Shown piece by piece: positions 18,380-25,490 of a stretch of DNA of 49,918 nt; position 1 is the stretch's first letter; every line of letters starts with the position of its first letter. The notes below the pieces were generated by a model, which worked only from the letters and a program-made list of their open reading frames with translations, was not told the origin of the DNA and made no database searches. A program made the position numbers and the translations under genes. This DNA is from an uncultured Succinatimonas sp. (GTDB lineage Bacteria > Pseudomonadota > Gammaproteobacteria > Enterobacterales > Succinivibrionaceae), in NCBI GenBank assembly GCA_905201175.1, contig CAJKNC010000002.1, positions 1 through 49,918 on the forward strand, in the 5' to 3' direction.

Positions 18380-18975
18380 TATTGAGCTGAAGGAGTTAAT
18401 ACATAAAGACGGATATAATCGTTTATAAGTTCCATCTCTTTATTTTGTGAATTACGAATTTCTGCCTGCCGTGCAGCATTCAAATTGCCATTATAAGCAC
18501 CATCGCCTAAACGAATGACATTATTATTAGGAACACTTTGATAGCTAGCTAAATTAACATTGCTGATCGGTCCTAATGCTGCCACAGGAGCATTATCCTG
18601 ACTAAGATTATCTACAGCATTATAAGTCTGATAGCCAATAACGGTTACCATAGCTATAGAGGCGGCAATGGCTGTCTGTGAAATAATAAAGCCAAACTTA
18701 TGGAAAGCTTTCCAAATATTATAACGAGGAGTCTTAATCTCAGTCTGATCGCTTACCGGACCATTTTCCTTAGCAATAGCTGCCGCAATATTATCTGCTA
18801 AAGATAAATTTACCTCGTTTCCAAGCTCATGACGCATGGTAGCACCGATAAGAGACCAAGCTTGTAAATGCTTGACATCATCTTCTTTAAATGACAATTT
18901 TTCAGCAGGAAGATCCTCTCCATCAAAAAGAGCGGATAATTCCTCATTTTGCCAATCAGGTTTACTTCTTGTCAT
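18379..18975 (-). CDS. rseA: anti-sigma-E factor RseA
   Basis: Inner-membrane anti-sigma factor holding sigma-E inactive until regulated proteolysis. The cytoplasmic anti-sigma domain is at about residues 8-85 (NEELSALFDGED start, then LQAWSLIGATMRHEL). A single transmembrane helix is at about residues 100-120 (FIISQTAIAASIAMVTVIGY). A periplasmic tail of about 80 residues follows and ends YVLTPSAQ. The length is 198 residues (E. coli 216). A GGGAG ribosome site precedes the ATG. It lies between rpoE and rseB in the standard order. Confidence 0.92.
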   Translation of the reverse strand: MTRSKPDWQNEELSALFDGEDLPAEKLSFKEDDVKHLQAWSLIGATMRHELGNEVNLSLADNIAAAIAKENGPVSDQTEIKTPRYNIWKAFHKFGFIISQTAIAASIAMVTVIGYQTYNAVDNLSQDNAPVAALGPISNVNLASYQSVPNNNVIRLGDGAYNGNLNAARQAEIRNSQNKEMELINDYIRLYVLTPSAQ

Positions 18976-18995
18976 GAAAGACTCCCTTTTTTGTT

Positions 18996-19592
18996 TTATC
19001 TTTCAAGAGTATGCATTTTATCTTCAATAAATTGACGTGCCCTAAAAATTCTCGATCTTACAGTGCCGATAGGGACTCCCGTCAATTCTGCGATATCTTC
19101 ATATGCTAGGCCTTCGACTTCCCGAAGGGTTATGGCTTGCCGCAGCTCATAAGGCAATTGCGATAAAGCCTGCATAATTGTTTTTTGCAGCTCCTGAGAC
19201 TCAATTATTCTGTCCGGTGAATCTACGCTTGCAAGTACGCCTTGATGATCCTGAGCATGTATGTCATCGGCATCAACATCGACATGATTTCGCTGTTTTG
19301 AGCTGGATTCTAAAAAAGTTCTAGCTGTATTTATTACAATGCGATACAGCCAAGTATAAAAACCACTCTCTCCGCGAAAACTGCCAATAGCTCGATAAGC
19401 TTTAATAAAAGCTTCCTGAGCTATATCGCAAGCATCAGCCTGATTGTTTACAAATTTTAAGGCAACTTGTACAACTTTATGCTGATAACGCAATACCAAA
19501 AGGTTATATGCATTGATATCGCCTTGCTGAACCCGTCTGACGATTGCGGCATCAGATGATGATGCATTTACTGTCTCGAGCGGCGGATTCAT
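18996..19592 (-). CDS. rpoE: extracytoplasmic stress sigma factor RpoE (sigma-E)
   Basis: ECF sigma factor directing the envelope-stress response. Region 2 is nearly the E. coli sequence (NLLVLRYQHKVVQVA, QEAFIKAYRAIGSFRG, FYTWLYRIVINTA). Region 4 contains the helix-turn-helix YEDIAELTGVPIGTVRSRI. The length is 198 residues (E. coli 191), the small difference being an N-terminal MNPPLETVNASSSD stretch. A sigma-E-type promoter immediately upstream implies positive autoregulation. rseA and rseB follow in the same operon. Confidence 0.97.
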   Translation of the reverse strand: MNPPLETVNASSSDAAIVRRVQQGDINAYNLLVLRYQHKVVQVALKFVNNQADACDIAQEAFIKAYRAIGSFRGESGFYTWLYRIVINTARTFLESSSKQRNHVDVDADDIHAQDHQGVLASVDSPDRIIESQELQKTIMQALSQLPYELRQAITLREVEGLAYEDIAELTGVPIGTVRSRIFRARQFIEDKMHTLER

Positions 19593-19618
19593 AAGCTATT
19601 TTCACCTTTCTATGATTC

Positions 19619-19645
19619 TTTGACTGGCGTAATAAAAAAAAGTTC
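19619..19645 (-). promoter_or_regulatory. sigma-E-type promoter of rpoE-rseA-rseB
   Basis: Minus strand: GAACTT (19640-19645), a 16-base spacer with a T-run, then TCAAA (19619-19623). This matches the known sigma-E pattern GAACTT-N16-TCTGA/TCAAA. It is about 27 bases upstream of the rpoE ATG. A TATAAT further up (minus strand, near 19661) could belong to a housekeeping promoter but has no good -35. Confidence 0.75.
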
Positions 19646-19849
19646 AAAAAATTTTGCAAAATTATAGCAGTGTCAAAGCCCATCATAAAGATTTTACTGA
19701 GTAATAAGATTGCAGACATGCTCTTTAAATAAAAAATCTTATTCAATCTCATATTGAGCATTAAGCGCATGATTACTTCAAAAATCCACTTATGCTGCCT
19801 TTTAGCCTATAATAAGTCTCAATGTATTTAATAGACAATAGAGATTCAT

Positions 19850-22800
19850 ATGCTCAAACTAATGAAAAAATATTTATTCATTTTCTTATTAATTCTAAGC
19901 CCATATGTACTAGCAGAAAGTCTGTCTACAGCTTCAGGAAACATCAGCATTCCTACTGAAGCTGAAATAAACTCGCAGATAAGCTCTGTTGCGGCAGATA
20001 GCAATTTAGCCGAGGAAACCCGCAAAGCAAAGCTGGCATCTCTAAAGCAAGCTTTAGAACAGCTTAATAAGCTTAAAGAACTTATAAATGACCAAAAAGA
20101 ATTAAAAAGTACGCTTGCAAATGCTTCTCAGAATCTCAGGCAGCAGGCTATAGAATATAATGATACCGAAAAGAAATTCTCTAAGATCCCAGATATAAGC
20201 GCGCTCAGTATAGAAGATATCGAAAAGACCCTTTCAGATCTAAAGGATAAAACCAAAAGCTTACAAGCTTCATTAACTGAAATATCTGCCGAATTAAGCT
20301 CGCTTCAAACATTGCCTGAACGAGTACAAAGCACCTTAACTAATAATAAGTCCTCTATTAAAGACTCTATGGAAGCCATAAATAATGCTTCTGATACAAA
20401 CAATTTTGATGTACGGCTTAAGGCTCTGAATATTTTAGTATTAAATAAAGAAAATGAGCTGTTTCAAGAACAGTTCCAATCGCTCTCTACTTTACAAAAT
20501 TTAGCTGATTATAAGAGCAAGATTTTAAATACCAAGCTCAAATATTATCAGGATTACGTCTCAGCCCTGCAGAATCGCCAGACTGAGCTTTTAGCTACTG
20601 CAAAAAATGATAACAGCGAAACGGATTCTAAGCATGCTGCAACGAACGATCCTGGATTATCAAAACTTTCGGAGACTAATCAGAACATATTAAAATATTT
20701 AAATGAGGCAAGACAACGCAATAGCATCTTAAATAAGAATGCTCATGAGGTTAGCAGCGCTCTCGGGCAGATCCAGCAAATTCAAAAAAGCTTAAGTGCC
20801 CAGTTACAGGATCTCAACCGCAGCTTAGTTTTATCTAGACTCTTAAATAAACAGCAAAGCGTCATACCAGAGATAAAATTAAGCTATAACTTAGACGAAA
20901 AAATTCCCGATCTTAATATCTGGCTATATGATTTAAAAGAGCTTCGCGACAATCTTTTTGACATAAACAAAGCTACTGACGATGTCATAAATCTGACGCC
21001 TTCTTTAGCTGAAAACAGATCTAAAGTCGAAGCTATTTTAAAACAGCGGCAAAATCTTTATAACACTCTGTATCAGGAACTGGCAAATGAGCTTAATACC
21101 TCTATTGCTTTAAAAATAGATTATACAGAATTAAATAAGCTCCGCGCCCAGGTCAAAAACGATATTACAGAAAAGCTGTTCTGGATCCGCAGCAATCAGC
21201 CTATCAGCCTGGAATTTTTATTTACTATTATCCCCTTCCTTACCAATGAAATTGTAGCAATAGGACAAAAACTTCATTCTGATGAATTTTTAGAAAATAC
21301 TCTAAACACCATTTTAAATGTATCTCCTTTATGGCTTCTGGCTTTTTTGATTATTTATCTGCGCAAATATCTAAATCGGGTTGAAAACCGTTTAGCTATG
21401 CGCCTTGACCATCAGAATGACAAGATATGGGTAACGCCCCTAGCTATTTTAGTTTCAATTTTAAGTCAATTGCCTAAGATGATCTGGCGTATCGTTATAG
21501 GTGCAATATTCATAATATTACTGTTATCTGACAGCAGTTCTCAGGAAAAAGTTATATTCATGCTGTCGCTGCATATTGCAGTATTTGTATTCTGCTTAGA
21601 AATTTTAAAGCCAAATTCTTTAGCTCAGCGCCACTTCAGCATTCCGCCTGCCGAACTTGAGCAAAAGCGCGCAATTATGAGCAAAATATGGTTTGCTGCC
21701 ATTCCTGTCTTGATTATTGCTAATATTGCCGAAATTGATGCTGCTAATATCTATTACGATATTCTAGGCTACCTGATTGTAGTAATCTCATCTTTTGCTC
21801 TGGCTATACTTTCTGCCAAGTGGCTAAAAAACAAGCTGTCGTATGAAAGCCTATCGCCTGCAATGTGGATCTTTGCCGGCCTTTGCATATGCACCCCTAT
21901 AATAATCTTGATTATGATGCTATCGGGCTATTACTACACTACGGTAAAGCTCATCAATCGCTTAGCCTATACATTCTACTTTGTACTTTTATATTGGTTA
22001 TTAAAAAATACTATTCGCCGCATGATGCATACTGCTGAAAACAATTTACTCAAACAGCGTTTGCAGAAGTTTGCCGATCTCAAGCTCAAAAAAGAGAAAA
22101 ACCATAATAAGCATGGCATTCGCTTTGAGTTCATAGGAGCTAAGGCATTTAAACTTGTTAATATTGTACTGCTTGCTTTTATAGCCGCTTGTATTTATAC
22201 GCTTTGGAATGATTTAGCCGGAGTTCTGGGCTACCTTAAGACTATAAATATCATATCAAATGAGCAAATTATAGGCGGACAGAAAGTTATTACCAATGTG
22301 CTTACAGTTGCAGACGTACTGCTGGCAATCCTTATTCTTGCAATAGCAAGTATTCTAAATCGCAACCTTCCTACCCTGCTAGAAAGAGTCATGCTCTTGC
22401 GCTCAGATAATATGAGCAAGGGTACCGCCTATACTATAAAGATTGTTTCCTCATATGGCATTACCGCTTTAGGTATTATCTTTGCCGCCGGCTCCTTAGG
22501 CATTAAATGGGAAAATCTCCAATGGCTAGTTGCGGCATTATCTGTAGGCTTAGGCTTTGGATTACAGGAGATATTCTCAAACTTTGTATCAGGCCTGATT
22601 ATTTTATTTGAACGCCAAATCCGTGTTGGAGATATCATCACGCTTTCTGGCTTATCGGGAACCGTAAATAAAATACGCATGCGCTCAACTACTATTATTT
22701 CTTTTGAAAATAAAGAGGTAATGATTCCAAATCGTCAATTTATTACTTCTGCTCTGACAAACTGGTCTTTGAGCAATACGGTGACAAAACTTGAATTTAC

Positions 22801-23134
22801 CGTAGGCGTTGCCTATGGCTCAGACGTTGAAAAGGCTAAGAACTTATTAAGACAGATAATATCTCGCTGTTCTTACATTTCTAAGTCTAATCAGCCTGTT
22901 GTCTATATACAATCTTTAGCAGAAAGCAGCGTAAATATCCTCTGTGAGGTCTTCGTAAGTGAAATTGGCAAACGCAAAGCCACTAACGATTACTTATGTA
23001 GCGAAACTTTGCGAATCTTTGCAGAAAATAATATCGAGATCCCTTTCAATATGCTGGAAGTTAATATAAAAAATCTCGATAAAAGCAATCTTGCTCAAGA
23101 ATTTAAGCGGAGTATACAAAAATCTGCAGAATAA
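19850..23134 (+). CDS. large MscS-superfamily mechanosensitive channel (MscK/MscM type)
   Basis: A 1094-residue channel that would release solutes on hypo-osmotic shock. A signal peptide (about residues 1-22, ending VLA) is followed by a long periplasmic region of about 450 residues rich in coiled-coil helices. A bundle of transmembrane helices comes next, and then the MscS pore helix and beta domain. The pore signature is ALSVGLGFGLQEIFSNF, followed by LFERQIRVGDIITL and NKEVMIPNRQF. Size and layout fit MscK (KefA, 1120 residues in E. coli) or MscM (YjeP, 1107), and I cannot choose between them. It is divergent from rpoE, with a TATAAT at 19808-19813 as a possible -10 box. Confidence 0.92.
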   Translation: MLKLMKKYLFIFLLILSPYVLAESLSTASGNISIPTEAEINSQISSVAADSNLAEETRKAKLASLKQALEQLNKLKELINDQKELKSTLANASQNLRQQAIEYNDTEKKFSKIPDISALSIEDIEKTLSDLKDKTKSLQASLTEISAELSSLQTLPERVQSTLTNNKSSIKDSMEAINNASDTNNFDVRLKALNILVLNKENELFQEQFQSLSTLQNLADYKSKILNTKLKYYQDYVSALQNRQTELLATAKNDNSETDSKHAATNDPGLSKLSETNQNILKYLNEARQRNSILNKNAHEVSSALGQIQQIQKSLSAQLQDLNRSLVLSRLLNKQQSVIPEIKLSYNLDEKIPDLNIWLYDLKELRDNLFDINKATDDVINLTPSLAENRSKVEAILKQRQNLYNTLYQELANELNTSIALKIDYTELNKLRAQVKNDITEKLFWIRSNQPISLEFLFTIIPFLTNEIVAIGQKLHSDEFLENTLNTILNVSPLWLLAFLIIYLRKYLNRVENRLAMRLDHQNDKIWVTPLAILVSILSQLPKMIWRIVIGAIFIILLLSDSSSQEKVIFMLSLHIAVFVFCLEILKPNSLAQRHFSIPPAELEQKRAIMSKIWFAAIPVLIIANIAEIDAANIYYDILGYLIVVISSFALAILSAKWLKNKLSYESLSPAMWIFAGLCICTPIIILIMMLSGYYYTTVKLINRLAYTFYFVLLYWLLKNTIRRMMHTAENNLLKQRLQKFADLKLKKEKNHNKHGIRFEFIGAKAFKLVNIVLLAFIAACIYTLWNDLAGVLGYLKTINIISNEQIIGGQKVITNVLTVADVLLAILILAIASILNRNLPTLLERVMLLRSDNMSKGTAYTIKIVSSYGITALGIIFAAGSLGIKWENLQWLVAALSVGLGFGLQEIFSNFVSGLIILFERQIRVGDIITLSGLSGTVNKIRMRSTTIISFENKEVMIPNRQFITSALTNWSLSNTVTKLEFTVGVAYGSDVEKAKNLLRQIISRCSYISKSNQPVVYIQSLAESSVNILCEVFVSEIGKRKATNDYLCSETLRIFAENNIEIPFNMLEVNIKNLDKSNLAQEFKRSIQKSAE

Positions 23135-23139
23135 TTGAC

Positions 23140-23163
23140 TTTGCCGCATTAAACTGCGGCAAA
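23140..23163 (+). terminator. hairpin between converging channel and ferredoxin genes
   Basis: TTTGCCGCA and TGCGGCAAA form a perfect 9 bp stem with a 6-base loop, followed by AAATCTATTTC. It lies just after the channel stop and overlaps the last codons of the ferredoxin gene on the other strand. The U-run is weak, so it may act on both strands or only stabilise 3' ends. Confidence 0.5.
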
Positions 23164-23337
23164 ATCTATTTCTGAAATAGCTTCAAAGGCGCATACATCT
23201 TGACAAACCGCACATTCTGCACAGAGATCTTTGTCAATCACGAAAGAGCCGTCCTCTTGTTCAACAATAGCTCCACACGGACAAATATCCTGGCATTCAC
23301 CACATTGGTTACATTTTTTAGGATCAATTACAAACAT
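23149..23337 (-). CDS. 2[4Fe-4S] ferredoxin
   Basis: A 62-residue soluble electron carrier. It has two cluster motifs, CNQCGECQDICPC (starting at residue 9) and CAECAVCQDVCAF (starting at residue 39), each CxxCxxCxxxC. The small size without a C-terminal extension resembles clostridial-type ferredoxins more than the longer YfhL/Alvin type of aerobic proteobacteria. The second motif lacks the usual final Pro, and the first carries an extra Cys two residues on. It is divergent from the yggS-proC fusion gene. Partner enzymes are not evident in the window. Confidence 0.9.
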   Translation of the reverse strand: MFVIDPKKCNQCGECQDICPCGAIVEQEDGSFVIDKDLCAECAVCQDVCAFEAISEIDFAAV

Positions 23338-23429
23338 TTGACATTACCTTAACTTGCATCAAAATAGTCTAGAAGACTGAAATAACAGCCCTATATAATA
23401 AAGCATAATACGTTTTTTTGAGAGTCCAA

Positions 23430-24947
23430 ATGAACAACATCAAAGATAATTTATATAAAATTCACTCCAATATTGAAGAATTAGCTACAAAATATAATCG
23501 CAAGCCTCAAGATATCAAGCTTCTTTGCGTAAGTAAGACTAAGCCTCAGGAGATGATCATCGCTGCCTATAAAGAAGGGGAGCGTAATTTTGGCGAGTCT
23601 TATGTTAATGAGGCAGTGGATAAAATCCAGCAGCTTAAGGTCCAAGGCTTTACCGATATTAAATGGCATTTCATAGGCCCCATTCAAAAAAATAAAACTA
23701 AGCTTATCGCAGCTAATTTTGACATTGTAGAAAGCGTAGATAGGGAAATTATCTTAAAGCGCTTAAGCGAGCAGCGTCCGGCATCTTACAAGCCCTTAGA
23801 AATTCTAATTGAAGTTAACCTAAGCGGTGAGAGTCAAAAATCAGGATGTGCCTTTGATAAAATTGAAGACCTAGTGGAAGCTTGTAAAAAATTGCCTAAT
23901 TTGTGTTTAAAAGGCTTTATGGGCATAGCTTCAGAGACCGCAGATGTACAGAAAATCTCTGAAGAATTTAAAGCTCTTCATAAAATATATTCTGAATATC
24001 AAGCAAAAGATCCTAATATCGAGGTTCTATCTATGGGCATGACTCATGATCTTGAACAAGCTTTGGCAAATGGCAGCACTGAACTTAGAATCGGTACAGC
24101 TATTTTTGGCGAGCGCAGCTACAGTAAAGCTGCGGTAGCAAATAAACATATAGCCTTTATTGGCGGCGGCAATATGGCTACCTGTATTTTTGATGGCATT
24201 GCTAAAAGCTACAGTACCGCCAAAATTACCGTATCTGGCCCTCACCTTGAAAAATTGAACCATTTTAAAGAAGCGAAAGCTGCCATCACTACAGATAATA
24301 TCGAAGCTGCTGCTAATGCCGATGTAATTTTTCTTGGCGTAAAACCGCAAATCCTAACCTCAGTTCTGACTCAATTGCGTAACGCCAAAATAGACTTTAG
24401 CAATAAGCTAGTAATTTCTATGGCTGCAGGATTTAAATTAAGCTCAATTGAAAAATATTTAAATTCAGAAAAAATTATCAGAATCATGCCAAATACCCCA
24501 GCTAAAATAGGGCTGGGTGTAATTGCCGTTTGCTATGGAAATAATGTTGATGACCAGGAGCGTCAATTATGCCGTGAGCTATTAGCAAATTTAGGAAAAT
24601 GTTTTGAGGGAGATGAGCAAAATTTAAATGTAATTGGAGCCATCTGCGGCTGTGGTCCAGCCTTTGTATATCGCTTCATGGAGGCTTTATGCGCTGAAGG
24701 GTGCCGCTATGGACTAGATGCTGACTCTGTAAGAGAAATGGTAGAGCTAACTTTATTAGGTTCTGCTAATATGTCTAAAAACAACCCTGAAATTTCCTTA
24801 CAAAGCCTTCGCGAAGCTGTCACCTCAAAAGGAGGCACTACCTATGCAGGCCTGCAAATGATGACTCAGGGGAAATTCGAAGAAATGATGACTGCTACCA
24901 TCAAAGCAAGTCTCGATAGGACCTACGAATTTGAAAAACTCTATTAA
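23430..24947 (+). CDS. fused PLP-homeostasis protein YggS and pyrroline-5-carboxylate reductase ProC
   Basis: A single 505-residue reading frame joining two normally separate proteins. Residues 1 to about 233 are a complete YggS/PLPBP domain with the PLP lysine K36 in LLCVSKTKP, WHFIGPIQKNK, and a C-terminal end STELRIGTAIFGERSY. From about residue 239 a complete ProC begins. It has the NAD(P)-binding IAFIGGGNM, MPNTPAKIGLGV, CGCGPAFVYRFMEAL and the signature EAVTSKGGTTYAGLQ. ProC makes the last step of proline synthesis, and YggS buffers pyridoxal phosphate. I start at the ATG at 23430 (GAGAG upstream) rather than the in-frame TTG at 23418. No start codon or stop occurs at the junction. yggT follows, so the usual yggS-proC-yggT order is kept, with the first two genes merged. 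Confidence 0.93.
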   Translation: MNNIKDNLYKIHSNIEELATKYNRKPQDIKLLCVSKTKPQEMIIAAYKEGERNFGESYVNEAVDKIQQLKVQGFTDIKWHFIGPIQKNKTKLIAANFDIVESVDREIILKRLSEQRPASYKPLEILIEVNLSGESQKSGCAFDKIEDLVEACKKLPNLCLKGFMGIASETADVQKISEEFKALHKIYSEYQAKDPNIEVLSMGMTHDLEQALANGSTELRIGTAIFGERSYSKAAVANKHIAFIGGGNMATCIFDGIAKSYSTAKITVSGPHLEKLNHFKEAKAAITTDNIEAAANADVIFLGVKPQILTSVLTQLRNAKIDFSNKLVISMAAGFKLSSIEKYLNSEKIIRIMPNTPAKIGLGVIAVCYGNNVDDQERQLCRELLANLGKCFEGDEQNLNVIGAICGCGPAFVYRFMEALCAEGCRYGLDADSVREMVELTLLGSANMSKNNPEISLQSLREAVTSKGGTTYAGLQMMTQGKFEEMMTATIKASLDRTYEFEKLY

Positions 24948-24959
24948 AAGGTAACTATT

Positions 24960-25490
24960 GTGTATTTATTATTTTTAGCCGTTCAAGCCATTATCATGGT
25001 TTTTCAATTGCGCTCATTGCTGCAATCCTCAGATGCTGACTATTATCATCCTATAACTCAAGCTGTAATCAAACTTACAGAGCCGGCATTAAAACTGCTC
25101 CCTAAAAGAGGACTGCAATTAGGACCTCTGCATCTAGGAGGTTTTATTTGCGCACTCTTTTTCACTATGTTTGTGTGGATAGCGCTTTTTCTTATCTACA
25201 GACTGCCTATTCGCGAAGCCATAATCTTTACAATAGTAATGTATATAAAAACCTTTGGCTATTTAATTATAGGCTTACTCTTAATTCAAGCTTTATGTTC
25301 ATGGCTACCGAGCACACGCGGCTTTAGTTTTTATATAGGGCAAATAACCGCTATCATTACCAGACCAGTACAAAAAATCATACCTCCTATCGGCATGATC
25401 GATATATCGCTTATGGTAGTATTGATTGCCATCTTTGCCCTAAATCGCCTCTTTTTAGGAATATTCGGTATTTACTGGCTAACCTTCTAA
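24960..25490 (+). CDS. yggT: YggT family integral membrane protein
   Basis: A 176-residue inner-membrane protein with two repeated YGGT domains, each a pair of hydrophobic helices around a conserved SWLPS/RPVQKIIPP-type loop (LIQALCSWLPSTRG, ITRPVQKIIPPIGMIDIS). The start is GTG with AAAGG 7 bases upstream. It lies 12 bases after the yggS-proC fusion. The family is linked to YggS/ProC by gene order across proteobacteria; its biochemical role is not established. Its end overlaps the parC end by 4 bases. Confidence 0.9.
   Translation: MYLLFLAVQAIIMVFQLRSLLQSSDADYYHPITQAVIKLTEPALKLLPKRGLQLGPLHLGGFICALFFTMFVWIALFLIYRLPIREAIIFTIVMYIKTFGYLIIGLLLIQALCSWLPSTRGFSFYIGQITAIITRPVQKIIPPIGMIDISLMVVLIAIFALNRLFLGIFGIYWLTF

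Noticed and set aside
19552..19770. Minus-strand 72-residue frame upstream of rpoE
   Set aside because: It covers the sigma-E promoter and the start of rpoE in another frame, and has no family resemblance.
23418..24947. yggS-proC fusion as a sequencing frameshift
   Set aside because: Both domains are complete and in the same frame, and the linker has no stop remnant or orphan start codon. An error could still be excluded only with reads.
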